NCBI GenBank assembly: GCA_029263415.1
Contig: JAJCXN010000009.1
Span: 124,001 to 188,000 of the forward strand
Direction: 5' to 3'
From: Acidobacteriota bacterium
Lineage (GTDB): Bacteria; Acidobacteriota; Thermoanaerobaculia; Multivoradales; Multivoraceae
DNA: 64,000 nt
Positions 39,674-48,888 of this stretch are shown here, piece after piece. Numbering within the stretch: the first letter of the stretch is position 1; each line of letters begins with the position of its first letter. The position numbers were made by a program, and so were the translations under genes. The notes beneath the pieces are model-generated. The model was given only the letters and a program-made list of their open reading frames with translations. It searched no databases and was not told the DNA's origin.

Positions 39674-40510
39674 ATGGTGTACAAAACGCAAATGCGACAG
39701 GTACGGTTTGGTGGCCTCGATGGCCCAGCGCAACGCGACGTTGTACTGCTGGTGGCGGTGGTGTTTGTGACCTATTCCGCGCAGTTTTTCACATCGGCGC
39801 TGTCGGTCCTCCGACTTTCGGACGCGGTCTGGCTGCAAGGTCAGGTCTGGAGAGCGGTCAGCTATCCGTTCATCGGCCTTGCCAACGGCGGCTTGAGCGG
39901 ACGCCCGATGGCAAGTGTGTTCATCTTGCTCGAACTCTTCATCCTGTACATGTTCGCCAGCGACGTGTTCCGAGTGTTGGGACGACGACGCTTCTGGCGA
40001 ACATTGGTGTTCTCAACAGCGGGCGCGGCGATCATTGCGCTGGTGGTGCACGCCGTCGGTGGGCTCGCTACAGGCGACCGGGCTCTGGGTGGGCAAGCGA
40101 TGAATGCGTTCGTGCTGATGCAAGGGCAGCGCATGGTACTCGCGGTAATCATTGCGGCGTATGCTGTGCTGCGCGCGAATGCCACGATCCTGTTGTTCTT
40201 TGTCTTGCCGATCAAAGCGCGGTGGTTCCTGTGGCTCGAAATCGCCTTTGCATTCATCGGTTTCTTGAGCACAAAAGACTTTGCGGGCTTCGTGGGAGTG
40301 TGCGCCGCGATCGGACTAACGGTTTGGTTTGTTCGGCACCCAACGCTCAAGGGTGGGCTCCACGAGCTACGGTTGCGTACTGAACAAAGAGTGCTGCAAC
40401 GTCGTCTTGGGCGAATGCGAAACAAGAGCAAACTGCGGGTAGTTCGCGGAGAAGGCGAATCTTCACTGAAAGATCCATCAAAGAAGGATGAGCCGCCATG
40501 GGTGAATTGA
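39674..40510 (+). CDS. Rhomboid-like polytopic membrane protein (probably non-proteolytic)
   Basis: A 278-residue protein with about six hydrophobic segments between residues 20 and 215. The layout resembles rhomboid-family proteins: WRAVSYPFIG after the first helix, then LFILYMFASDVFRVLGRRRFW. The protease GxSG serine is not seen at the expected helix; GQAMNAFVLMQGQRM occupies that region. It may be a rhomboid pseudoprotease. The C-terminus (about 220-278) is basic, then charged, and cytosolic. The next gene overlaps its end by 13 nt. An ATG at 39692 is an alternative start. Confidence 0.7.
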   Translation: MVYKTQMRQVRFGGLDGPAQRDVVLLVAVVFVTYSAQFFTSALSVLRLSDAVWLQGQVWRAVSYPFIGLANGGLSGRPMASVFILLELFILYMFASDVFRVLGRRRFWRTLVFSTAGAAIIALVVHAVGGLATGDRALGGQAMNAFVLMQGQRMVLAVIIAAYAVLRANATILLFFVLPIKARWFLWLEIAFAFIGFLSTKDFAGFVGVCAAIGLTVWFVRHPTLKGGLHELRLRTEQRVLQRRLGRMRNKSKLRVVRGEGESSLKDPSKKDEPPWVN

Positions 40511-42297
40511 TGTCTGTTTCAAAGCCCTATCGTTGGAGCAGCTGGCGGCACGGATGGGGGCTTTTGATCGGAATGACCGTGGGGCTCTTAGGCTGCGCTG
40601 AAGGCGAGCCCGACTATGACGTGCTCATCCGTGGCGGGAACCTCTACGACGGTGTGGAGGTCGAAGCCAGGCGATTGGATGTGGGTCTCCGTGGTGACCG
40701 CATCGCGGCGATTGGCGATTTGGCCAGCTCAACCGCAACCACCGAGATCGACGCTGCCGGACTCGCCGTTGCTCCGGGCTTTATCAACATGCTCAGTTGG
40801 GCCACAACTTCGCTGTTGGTCGACGGCACCGGGCTGGGCGATTTGGTTCAAGGTGTCACCCTTGAGGTGTTTGGTGAGGGTGGGTCGATGGGCCCACTGA
40901 ACGACGAGATGCTGGCGTTACTCGAAGCGGAGAAGGTCTACGACTATACGGTCGACTGGAGAACGCTTGGCGAGTACCTCGAAAGCTTGGAATGCCGCGG
41001 AGTGTCGCCCAATGTGGCGTCCTTTGTGGGAGCGACTACGGTACGGACGCACGTCTTGGAGTATGACGATCGAGCACCAAATGAGTCTGAACTCGATCAG
41101 ATGCGAGCCCTGGTTCGCGAGGCGATGATGGAAGGAGCCCTCGGGGTTGGCTCATCCCTCATCTATCCACCAGCGTTCTTCGCCTCGACCGAGGAGTTGA
41201 TCGAGCTAAACAAGGTCGCCTCGGAGCACGGCGGCGCCTACATCTCGCACCTGCGCAGCGAGGGCAACCAGTGGCTAGAAGCGATCAACGAGCTGATTCA
41301 GATCGCGGAAGAAGCCGACATTCGCGCGGAGATCTACCACCTCAAGGCCGCGGGTGAAGCCAACTGGAACAAGATGGATGCGGCTATCGAGCTGATCGAA
41401 GGCGCTCGTGCTCGAGGGCTGGAGATCACCACCGACATGTATCTCTATACGGCCGGTGCCACAGGGCTAACCGCGACCCTTCCTCCCTGGGTCCAAGAGG
41501 GTGGCCATGGGGCGATGATTCAACGGCTGCGTGACCCCGCAGTGCGAGCGAAGGTGGAAGCGGAAATGCGTAGCTCGAGTGCTGATTGGGAGAACATGCT
41601 CCAGATCGCCGGGGACGCTAGCCGAGTCCTTCTCATCGGCTTCAAGAATCCGAGTTTGGCCGAGCTGACCGGGCAGACGTTGAATGAGGTTGCCCTGGCG
41701 CGAGGAACAAGCCCGGAGGCGACCGCGATCGATCTCATCGTTGAAGACGATACGCGCGTGGAGACGGTCTACTTCATGATGAGTGAGAACAACGTCAAGC
41801 GCCAGATTGCTTTGCCCTATATGCGGTTCGGTTCAGACGCGGGTTCGATGGCGCCACGCCCTCCGTTCACCGATCGCAGCAACCACCCCCGCGCATATGG
41901 CAACGTCGCTCGCTTGCTGGGCCACTATGTTCGCGACCAAGGCGTGATCTCGCTGGGAGAAGCCGTTAGGCGACTCACAAGTCTGCCAGCGGAGACCCTT
42001 AGGATCCGGGATCGCGGCCGCCTTGCAGTAGGTGCCTTTGCTGATGTGGTGATCTTTGATCCGTCGAAGATTCAGGATCACGCCACGTTCGAGGACCCTC
42101 ATCAGTTGTCGACTGGGGTCAACCATGTGATTGTCAACGGGCAGTGGACTCTGCGCGACGGGGAGCCAACAGGAACTCTGGCAGGACGCGTGGTACGTGG
42201 GCCCGGATGGGGTGGGTGGGACGCGACCGACGCAGGGAATCCTCCACCTGTCGACTGTAGCGGCCGGTTGGACCCAAGCGCGGCGGCCGACGAATGA
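40498..42297 (+). CDS. N-acyl-D-amino-acid deacylase-like amidohydrolase, lipoprotein
   Basis: Amidohydrolase-superfamily protein of 599 residues with a signal peptide ending in a lipobox (VGLLGC), so probably membrane-anchored. An ATG at 40510 overlapping the previous stop (TGATG) is an alternative; AGGA upstream favours 40498. The fold is evident from YDVLIRGGNLYDG, APGFINM and the C-terminal DVVIFDPSKIQDHATFEDP. The metal-binding HxH after PGFI is replaced by L99-S-W101, while later candidates remain (ISHLRSEGNQ, IYHLKAAGE, RFGSDAGSM). The family resembles D-aminoacylases; activity is uncertain. The ATG of the M20 gene overlaps its stop (ATGA), suggesting a joint role in acyl-amino-acid or peptide catabolism. 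Confidence 0.88.
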   Translation: MGELMSVSKPYRWSSWRHGWGLLIGMTVGLLGCAEGEPDYDVLIRGGNLYDGVEVEARRLDVGLRGDRIAAIGDLASSTATTEIDAAGLAVAPGFINMLSWATTSLLVDGTGLGDLVQGVTLEVFGEGGSMGPLNDEMLALLEAEKVYDYTVDWRTLGEYLESLECRGVSPNVASFVGATTVRTHVLEYDDRAPNESELDQMRALVREAMMEGALGVGSSLIYPPAFFASTEELIELNKVASEHGGAYISHLRSEGNQWLEAINELIQIAEEADIRAEIYHLKAAGEANWNKMDAAIELIEGARARGLEITTDMYLYTAGATGLTATLPPWVQEGGHGAMIQRLRDPAVRAKVEAEMRSSSADWENMLQIAGDASRVLLIGFKNPSLAELTGQTLNEVALARGTSPEATAIDLIVEDDTRVETVYFMMSENNVKRQIALPYMRFGSDAGSMAPRPPFTDRSNHPRAYGNVARLLGHYVRDQGVISLGEAVRRLTSLPAETLRIRDRGRLAVGAFADVVIFDPSKIQDHATFEDPHQLSTGVNHVIVNGQWTLRDGEPTGTLAGRVVRGPGWGGWDATDAGNPPPVDCSGRLDPSAAADE

Positions 42298-43505
42298 CCA
42301 TCGACATTACGGCGCCAGCCTCGTGGTTCCCGGCGGGTCCTGCAGCCGTGGCAGCGCTCACTGCACTGCGCGAGAGTCTGCATCGGAATCCGGAGCTTTC
42401 CTTTGAAGAACACCAGACAACCGAACGACTGATCGCTGCGGCTGAAGGTTTCGGTTTGAGTGCGGCCAACGGTGTCGAGATACAACGCTTCTCGGGAACC
42501 GGGTTGTCTATCCGCATTCCCGGCACGGATGCGGGCGGCACCAGCTCCAAGACGGTTGCGGTGCGCGGCGACATCGATGCGTTGCCGATTCAAGAAGAGG
42601 CACGGTGCGCCTTCGCATCGACCGTGCCTGGAGTGATGCACGCATGCGGTCATGACGTGCACGCTAGTTGGGCCCTAGGAGCGGCGTCGTTGATTGCGCG
42701 CGAACCGGCGGCTGGCGATGTCGTGGTCGTTTTGCAGCCCGCAGAAGAGACAGGCTTGGGCGCCGCGACTGTGGTTGAAAGCGGCGTGCTCGATGATGTT
42801 GCCATGATCTTTGGTGCTCACGTCGATCCACGCTGGGTGGTCGGCGAGGCGGTGGTGCAGGCCGGGCCGGTGGCAGCTGCCACCGATGAGTTTTCGATCA
42901 CCATACACGGAGCCGGCGGTCATGGCGCCCGTCCGCAGCTGGGGCGCGACCCAACCGTGGCTGCTGCCGCCTTGGTGATGGAGCTGCAGACGATAGTTTC
43001 TCGGAGGGTGACTCCGGGAGACCCTGCAGTAGTCACCGTCGGAGAACTGCACGCCGGCACGGCCCCGAACATCATTCCTGAGCAGGCACGAATCGCGGGC
43101 ACCTTGCGTTCGACCTCAACTGCCACCCGGGAGCTGCTTCGAGCTGGCGTTCAGCAGCTAGCAGCGGGCATCGCGAACTCCTTCAGTGTACGCTGTGAAG
43201 TGGGCTTCGGTGCCGGGACCCCACCGGTGGTCAACGACGAGAAAGCGACACAGCATGCCGCAACCGCCGCGGAGCAATGGCTGGGGAAAGCTGCTTTGCG
43301 CGCGTTGCCTGAGCCCAATATGGGCGGTGAGGATTTCGCCGTCTACCTCGAGACCATGCCCGGCTGTTTCTTGCGGATCGGGTCTCGCCTACCCGATGAC
43401 CCGATCGTTGGTGCCCACACACCGCAGTTCTACGCTCGCACGGAGTGCGTTTTCGTCGGGGCGGTGGTCCTGGCAGAAGCAGCGCGTAGAGCTTCCCGGG
43501 GCTAG
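42294..43505 (+). CDS. M20 family amidohydrolase
   Basis: Metal-dependent peptidase/amidohydrolase of 403 residues, similar to hippurate hydrolase and N-acetyl-amino-acid hydrolases. Metal and catalytic motifs are RGDIDALPIQEE, MHACGHDVHAS, LQPAEETGLGA and GAHVDPRW, with a final metal histidine in VGAHTPQFYAR and NMGGEDFAVYLE. The lid domain covers about 185-295. No signal peptide. It is coupled by ATGA to the D-aminoacylase-like gene. Substrate is unknown; acyl or acetyl amino acids are plausible given the neighbour. Confidence 0.92.
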   Translation: MTIDITAPASWFPAGPAAVAALTALRESLHRNPELSFEEHQTTERLIAAAEGFGLSAANGVEIQRFSGTGLSIRIPGTDAGGTSSKTVAVRGDIDALPIQEEARCAFASTVPGVMHACGHDVHASWALGAASLIAREPAAGDVVVVLQPAEETGLGAATVVESGVLDDVAMIFGAHVDPRWVVGEAVVQAGPVAAATDEFSITIHGAGGHGARPQLGRDPTVAAAALVMELQTIVSRRVTPGDPAVVTVGELHAGTAPNIIPEQARIAGTLRSTSTATRELLRAGVQQLAAGIANSFSVRCEVGFGAGTPPVVNDEKATQHAATAAEQWLGKAALRALPEPNMGGEDFAVYLETMPGCFLRIGSRLPDDPIVGAHTPQFYARTECVFVGAVVLAEAARRASRG

Positions 43506-43687
43506 GAAGCGGGGTCGGTGCCGGCCGAGGACGCCCGATGGTAGGGCGGTCTAAGTGCCTCTCGAACGCATCCGGCAACTGAACGGTGCCGGTGCCTCGA
43601 CGCCTATGTCTCGACCAGGTAATGGAACCTTGCGGGGTGGTGAGGGCTACGGCCCGCAGCGGCGCTAGTGTCGTAGGCTGCAAGTTC
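43506..43687. other. Intergenic region without a visible gene
   Basis: No coding or RNA signal seen in this stretch after the M20 gene. Together with the stem-loop element that follows it forms a 367-nt gap between convergent genes. Confidence 0.4.
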
Positions 43688-43786
43688 TGGGCAAAAAAAA
43701 TGGGCACTCGCCAAGTGACAACTTCCAAGAGGTTGCTAGAGAACCTGTGTGGAAGCATTGCTGTCGCTTGGAGTGCCCCATGCCCA
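43688..43786 (-). terminator. Long imperfect stem-loop with U8 tract (terminator or small RNA)
   Basis: Nested pairing: TGGGCA 43688-43693 with TGCCCA 43781-43786; GGGCACTC 43702-43709 with GAGTGCCC 43771-43778; CAAGTGACA 43712-43720 with TGTCGCTTG 43762-43770 (one G:T); CTTCCA 43722-43727 with TGGAAG 43750-43755; AGGTT 43730-43734 with AACCT 43742-43746, loop GCTAGAG. On the minus strand the main stem is followed by A and eight U (43700-43693). That fits an intrinsic terminator about 95 nt downstream of the barrel gene. The 77-nt hairpin is far longer than an ordinary terminator. Confidence 0.65.
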
Positions 43787-43872
43787 AATAGAAACTAGCA
43801 CATACGTACTAGCCCTCGCAAGCCGTACGCGCAAGAACCCAGAATGCTTACAGTGACCATACTGGTGGGCTG

Positions 43873-44583
43873 CTAGAAGGAGAACAACACTCCACCGGCT
43901 ATGAAACCTTGCGTCATTGCAGCGCCCTCATCGCAGCTGCGTCTGCAACGGTCGTTACGATCGTAGAGGTCGTCGTCGAAATCAGTGAAGAAGAGCCGCG
44001 CGTCCAAGCGCAGTCCAAAGTGATCTGTGAAGCGGGCCTTCAGACCGCCGCCGATACTGGCCGAGGGGAAGGTTTCGTCTCGGACTCCGTCGATCTTGAA
44101 GTTGAATCTCGAGACTCCACCGCTGAGTGCGAAGTAGGGCTCAATCTGACCCAAAGGAAAGTGCCAGACGATGCCAGCGTGATAGTAGTCCAGTTCCAAA
44201 TCTCCGATCACGAAATCTCCGTTGAAGGGACCTTCGTCAATGGCGACTTCGGTGTCCTGACTGATCGCGATGAACTCAACCTGCAACAGTCTGTTCACGG
44301 GGACGCCAAGAAAGACTGCGGTTCCACCTGAGTCCTCAACCTGGAGGTCGATGAATCCAAACTCTGGATCAACCAGCTCGAAAGCTCCGCCGAACTGAAA
44401 GGTGCCAGCGACGGTTATGTCGACTGAACCATCCGCAGCTGCGGCCGGAAAGCTCGCGCCGATCATCAGTGCGATCATCAATGTGATCGCGAACAAACGG
44501 CACGGGAGCGGCATTGGTTTGGACGCTGAGGAGGACTGGCCCATGATCGGGTACGTGTTCGTTGGGAGTGAGTAGTAGTCCAC
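43873..44583 (-). CDS. Outer-membrane beta-barrel protein
   Basis: A 236-residue exported protein. A hydrophobic signal segment (LFAITLMIALMIGASFPAAAA) ends near residue 50. The mature part alternates polar and hydrophobic residues with aromatic belts (YYHAGIVWHFP, IEPYFALSGGVSRFNF, FGLRLDARLFFTDF) and ends in Phe (GGVLFSF), as expected for a BamA-recognised barrel of about eight strands (OmpA/OprF-like or PF13505-like). The GTG at 44583 has AGGAG 10 nt upstream; ATGs at 44544 or 44514 would give a shorter signal peptide. A CRRSC cysteine pair near the C-terminus may form a disulfide in a loop. Ligand unknown. Confidence 0.82.
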   Translation of the reverse strand: MDYYSLPTNTYPIMGQSSSASKPMPLPCRLFAITLMIALMIGASFPAAAADGSVDITVAGTFQFGGAFELVDPEFGFIDLQVEDSGGTAVFLGVPVNRLLQVEFIAISQDTEVAIDEGPFNGDFVIGDLELDYYHAGIVWHFPLGQIEPYFALSGGVSRFNFKIDGVRDETFPSASIGGGLKARFTDHFGLRLDARLFFTDFDDDLYDRNDRCRRSCDEGAAMTQGFIAGGVLFSF

Positions 44584-44850
44584 GTGTCGGAGGCTCCTAA
44601 GGTTCAGAACGGCCGCGTTGGGTCTAGCCGGTCTTAGTTGGGCGTTGTGCTGGGGCGTTGTGCGTCAGCTCGCTTGAGGTGGCTTGGATTCTCTAGGGCC
44701 ATCCGTCCCACTGTTGAGGCAGCACTAGTCAGCGCTTCGAAGGCGAAAACCACAAGTCCCACACCGCCTATTCCGCGGCGGGGTACTGGTGGCTTAGACT
44801 TCGCTTTGCTTGCCTTAGCCGTTTTACCTTCTCAAGAAGCACTTCACCTC

Positions 44851-46200
44851 ATGGCCCGCATCTTCCTAAGCAATCTCGGATGCAAGCTCAACCAAGCGGA
44901 AATTGAAGCTTACGCTCGCCGCTTCGCGTCCGACGGCCATGAACTGGTGAGTGACCTCGCACAGGCCGATCTTCACGTGGTCAACACTTGCACCGTGACT
45001 CATCTGGCGGCTCGAGACTCGCGTAAACTCGCCCGTCGAGCCGCGCGGGTTTCGATGAACTGCAAAACCGTCCTGACGGGTTGCTACGCAACGCAGCAGC
45101 AGGCAGCGGCCGCCGCGCTCGATGGAGTTTCCCTGATCGTGGAGAACGCTCGCAAGGACGCTCTCGTTGATCATCTCTACGCTGAGTTTCCTGATCTTGC
45201 TCCCACGCCGCAGGCCTCGCCAGAAGGGCCGGTGCCCTTCGTTCCCCTCCTGTTCGGAAATGTTCGCGGAGCGCTCAAGGTCGAGGACGGCTGCAACATG
45301 ACGTGCGCGTTCTGCATCATCCCTCAAACGCGAGGGCGCCAACGAAGCCGCTCGATCGAGCGCGTCGTGACGGATTTGAACCTACTGGTCAAGCGCGGCT
45401 ATCAAGAGGTGGTAGTGACTGGAGTTCAGATCTCTTCCTACCGCGATCAGGACCAGCGGCTTGCCGACCTAGTGCGAGCCCTGCTCGCCGAGACCGATGT
45501 GCCGCGACTCCGTCTGACCTCGATCGCGCCGTGGCAATTCGATCTAGGTTTGCTTGACCTCTGGCCCAACGAACGACTGTGTCGACACTTTCACCTGTCT
45601 TTGCAGAGCGGCTGCACTGAGACGCTGCACCGGATGCGACGACCGTATTCCTCGGAGCAGTACCGAAATCTCCTGGCCGCCATTCGAGACCGCATCCCTG
45701 GGGTCGCGATCACCACAGACGTAATCGTCGGATTCCCCAGTGAGAGCGAAGCAGAGTTCGAACGGTCATTGCACTTTGTGCAGGATTGCGGCTTCGCGAG
45801 GACACATGTGTTTCCTTACTCGGAGCGAGAGGGTACCCGTTCGGCTGCAATGAAGGACTCAGTGAGTCCTCAAGAGAAGAAACAGCGAGTGCGTTTGATG
45901 AGGGCAGTGGCAGCGACGGCGTCAGCGAACTTTGCTCGGCAACAGAAGGGACAGCGGCTCCAAGTCCTATGGGAGCGCGAGATCAATGATGGTGCAGGCC
46001 TGGCCGGCACGTCCGACAACTACCTCCGCGTTCACGGTGGACGGCTGGATGGCACTCGGATCGGTGACTTGACCAAGGTCGTGGCGGCCCAATGTGATGG
46101 CGAAGCTCTCGAAACGGTCGCAGGGGCACAGGCCCGCGAGCAAGAATCTGCCAACGGGCACCTCGCCCCAGCTAGCGGGCTGCGGGTCTTAACCTCGTAG
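44851..46200 (+). CDS. mtaB: tRNA t6A37 methylthiotransferase MtaB
   Basis: Radical-SAM enzyme that converts t6A37 to ms2t6A37 in ANN-decoding tRNAs. The 449-residue protein starts at ATG 44851 (MARIFLSNLGCKLNQAE); the open frame upstream to 44638 is not conserved. The N-terminal MTTase domain holds three auxiliary-cluster cysteines (LGCKLN, VNTCTVTH, TGCYA). The radical-SAM CxxxCxxC is in GCNMTCAFCIIPQTRGRQRSR. A TRAM-like domain lies at the C-terminus. NTCTVT and the sequence around the SAM cluster favour MtaB over MiaB or RimO. It diverges from the barrel gene and converges on fabI, 2 nt away. Confidence 0.95.
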   Translation: MARIFLSNLGCKLNQAEIEAYARRFASDGHELVSDLAQADLHVVNTCTVTHLAARDSRKLARRAARVSMNCKTVLTGCYATQQQAAAAALDGVSLIVENARKDALVDHLYAEFPDLAPTPQASPEGPVPFVPLLFGNVRGALKVEDGCNMTCAFCIIPQTRGRQRSRSIERVVTDLNLLVKRGYQEVVVTGVQISSYRDQDQRLADLVRALLAETDVPRLRLTSIAPWQFDLGLLDLWPNERLCRHFHLSLQSGCTETLHRMRRPYSSEQYRNLLAAIRDRIPGVAITTDVIVGFPSESEAEFERSLHFVQDCGFARTHVFPYSEREGTRSAAMKDSVSPQEKKQRVRLMRAVAATASANFARQQKGQRLQVLWEREINDGAGLAGTSDNYLRVHGGRLDGTRIGDLTKVVAAQCDGEALETVAGAQAREQESANGHLAPASGLRVLTS

Positions 46201-46202
46201 AG

Positions 46203-47036
46203 CTAGTAGGCCGAGGTGCTGAGGCCGCCATCCACGTAATGGATCTCACCGGTAATGCCGGAAGAGAGGTCGCTTAGCAAGTAGACGGCAGCCTTGCCAA
46301 CGTCATCAATGGTGACGTTTCGCTTGAGAGAGGAACGCTCAGCGGCTTGTCCCAGGAGCGAGCGCAGACCAGCGACACCGGATGCTGCGAGCGTCTTGAT
46401 GGGGCCTGCCGACAGTGCATTGACCCTTACATCCTGGGCGCCGAGGTCCGCAGCGAGATAGCGTACTGACGATTCAAGAGCAGCCTTTGCGATGCCCATC
46501 ACGTTATAGCTGGGCGCAACCTTGATCGCGCCGTAGTAGGTCATCGCGATGATGCTTCCGCCGGGCCGTAGGAGAGGTTCGGCTGCTCGGGTGAGCGAGA
46601 TCAACGAGTACGCACTGATCTCAAGTGCTCTTAAGAAACCCTCCCGGCTAGTGTCGACCGTACGGCCCTTGAGGTCCTCTCGGTCCGCGTATGCGACCGA
46701 GTGCACCAGAAAGTCGAGGTGGCCCCACTGTTCTTTGAGGGTCTCGAAGACGTGAGTCGTTTCCTCCTCGCTGGTTACGTCGAGGGGCAGAACGATCGAG
46801 GAACCGACCTCCTCGGCCAGCGGCTTAACCCTCCGCTCGAGGGCCTCGCCTTGATAGGTAAAGGCCAGTTCCGCGCCTTCTGCCGCTGCGTTACGCGCGA
46901 CGCCCCATGCGATAGAACGGTGATTAGCGACGCCGACAACGAGGCCCTTCTTGCCACGCAGGAGGCCTAGGCCGGGGGCGCGGGAGGGTACGGACGGAGC
47001 GATATCGGTCGAGCGAGGATCAGTGGAAGCACTCAT
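46203..47036 (-). CDS. fabI: Enoyl-[acyl-carrier-protein] reductase (NADH)
   Basis: Final reduction step of type II fatty acid elongation; FabI is the triclosan target. The 277-residue protein starts at ATG 47036. The short-chain dehydrogenase fold shows the FabI-specific GVANHRSIAWGVARNAAAEGAELAFTYQ. The active site is Y-x6-K in YNVMGIAKAALESSVRYLA, preceded by MTYYGAIKVAPS. C-terminal ITGEIHYVDGGLSTSAY is typical. The first ~25 residues are a polar extension. The frame extends upstream to 47219 without conserved sequence. It lies downstream of the PilB-like gene on the same strand, with a 91-nt gap. Confidence 0.95.
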   Translation of the reverse strand: MSASTDPRSTDIAPSVPSRAPGLGLLRGKKGLVVGVANHRSIAWGVARNAAAEGAELAFTYQGEALERRVKPLAEEVGSSIVLPLDVTSEEETTHVFETLKEQWGHLDFLVHSVAYADREDLKGRTVDTSREGFLRALEISAYSLISLTRAAEPLLRPGGSIIAMTYYGAIKVAPSYNVMGIAKAALESSVRYLAADLGAQDVRVNALSAGPIKTLAASGVAGLRSLLGQAAERSSLKRNVTIDDVGKAAVYLLSDLSSGITGEIHYVDGGLSTSAY

Positions 47037-47127
47037 GTGGGGGAAGTTTCTTTCTGGTGGGTGAATCGGTAATGGGTGGGTCAGGTGCTGTTGTTTCGAA
47101 TCAAACAGGTCACGTCTGATTGTGAGC

Positions 47128-48888
47128 TTAGAGTCCAGTAACGCGGACGACTTCTTCAAACGACGTCTCGCCTTGAGCGAGCTTGCGCAGGGCGCTTTGG
47201 CGCAGCGTCCGCATGCCATTCTTGACCACTTCGCGCTTGATTCGATCGCTGTCCGCTCCTTCTTGAATCAACTCTTTGACCGCGTCGTCGACCGAGAGTA
47301 GTTCGAAGATGCCGGTGCGGCCACGATAGCCAGTTCCTCGACATTCTCCACAGCCCGAACCCTCACGAACCGAAATCTGAGTGCCGCTCTGCACCGAGAG
47401 CCGCAGCGTCTGAATCTGCTCTTCGCTCAAGTAGGTGTCGACGCCACACTGCGGGCAGATGCGCCGAACGAGTCGCTGTGCCATCGCTCCGATCAAAGTC
47501 GACCGGATCATGAAGGGCTCAATATCCAGGTCGATCAGGCGGGAAATTGCCGACGCGGCATCGTTGGTGTGCAAGGTTGAGAGCACCAAGTGCCCAGTGA
47601 GTGCGGCTTGGGTTGCGTATTGAGCAGTCTCTGCGTCTCGCACCTCGCCGACCATGATCACGTCTGGATCTTGACGCAGAATGCTTCGCAGCGCGACGGC
47701 GAAAGTGATCCCGGCCTTCGGTAGAACCGCTGTTTGATTGAAGTTGGGATGGACCATCTCGATTGGATCTTCGATGGTGGTGATATTGATCTCAGGACTC
47801 GCGATGCACTCGAGTGCCGAATAGAGCGTGGTGCTCTTGCCGGAGCCGGTAGGCCCAGTGACCAACAGGATTCCGTGCGGTTTGGCGATGAATTTCTCGA
47901 AGATCGCCAGCTCGTCTGACTCAAAACCCAGCTCCGGGAGGTCCTTGAGGAAAGTCTCTGGATCGAAAATACGGAGCACTACCTTCTCGCCGAAGGCGAC
48001 GGGCAAAGTTGAGATTCGAAGTTCGACCTCTTGGCTGCGCCGTGCGGTCTTGATGCGTCCGTCTTGCGGCCGTCGCTTCTCCGCGATGTCCATTCGAGCC
48101 ATGGTCTTGAGCCGACTCACCACCGCGCGATGCACCACCTTCGGCATGTTCTGAACATCGTGGAGCACGCCATCGATGCGGAAGCGAATAAGACTGTGCT
48201 CGCGCTTGGGCTCGATATGGATATCACTCGCACGGGTGTCATACGCGTGCTGCAACATGAACTCGACGGCATTGACGATGTGTTGATCGCTCGATTCGAT
48301 CTCGCTCTCGGTCTTCATGTTGACCAAGGCTTCGAGGTTGCCGAGATCGATACTGCTGCCAAGGTCAGCTTCGGCTCGCTTTACCGATTGGCGGAGTCCG
48401 TAGAACTCTGTGATGGCACGCAGAATGTCGGGCTCTGATACCACCACCAGCTCAACATCTTGACCGACGAGCCGTCTAAACGAGTCAATGGCCTCGAGAT
48501 CGCGTGGGTCGGCACAAGCGACGCGTAGGCGACCCGAATCCATGTTGATCGGCAACATGCGATGCCGAAGTGCAAAGGGCCGTGAGATTTTGGACTCAAT
48601 GAGATCGGCGTTGAGCTTCATCGGGTCGATGCGTAGGTAGGGAAGCTGCGCATCAGCGGCTATTGCCTGCGCGATGTCGACCTCGAGCAGCGGGTTGCCA
48701 CCGTTGTGCTGATTCTTAAACTGCATCCGCTCGACAGTCTCGTAGGCCCATGAGCGTTGCTCAAAGGTCTTCGCGGCGCCGGCCGAGCGTGACTGTTTTC
48801 GCGACTCCACCAGGAGTTGCTTGACCTCAGCGGGACCGATTCGTCCGGTGCGCTGGAGCGTGTTGGCGAGTTGTTTGACAGTCAGCAT
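47128..48888 (-). CDS. pilB: PilB/GspE-family assembly ATPase
   Basis: Hexameric ATPase that drives type IV pilus extension or type II secretion. The 586-residue protein has an N-terminal GspE/MshEN-type domain (about 60-170), the linker and the CTP-like motor. Walker A is GPTGSGKSTTLYSALE, the Asp box ITTIEDPIEMVHP, Walker B VIMVGEVRDAETAQ and the His box STLHTNDAASA. A zinc tetracysteine module follows, CPQC and CGECRGTGYRGRTGIFELL. The pilB/gspE choice is not resolvable by sequence alone; the name is provisional. A PilT-like retraction ATPase is 8.3 kb away, which favours pili. Confidence 0.9.
   Translation of the reverse strand: MLTVKQLANTLQRTGRIGPAEVKQLLVESRKQSRSAGAAKTFEQRSWAYETVERMQFKNQHNGGNPLLEVDIAQAIAADAQLPYLRIDPMKLNADLIESKISRPFALRHRMLPINMDSGRLRVACADPRDLEAIDSFRRLVGQDVELVVVSEPDILRAITEFYGLRQSVKRAEADLGSSIDLGNLEALVNMKTESEIESSDQHIVNAVEFMLQHAYDTRASDIHIEPKREHSLIRFRIDGVLHDVQNMPKVVHRAVVSRLKTMARMDIAEKRRPQDGRIKTARRSQEVELRISTLPVAFGEKVVLRIFDPETFLKDLPELGFESDELAIFEKFIAKPHGILLVTGPTGSGKSTTLYSALECIASPEINITTIEDPIEMVHPNFNQTAVLPKAGITFAVALRSILRQDPDVIMVGEVRDAETAQYATQAALTGHLVLSTLHTNDAASAISRLIDLDIEPFMIRSTLIGAMAQRLVRRICPQCGVDTYLSEEQIQTLRLSVQSGTQISVREGSGCGECRGTGYRGRTGIFELLSVDDAVKELIQEGADSDRIKREVVKNGMRTLRQSALRKLAQGETSFEEVVRVTGL

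Noticed and set aside
43688-43786. Integron attC site
   Set aside because: The imperfect inverted repeat is attC-like in shape, but the conserved RYYYAAC and GTTRRRY core sites are absent and no integrase is nearby.
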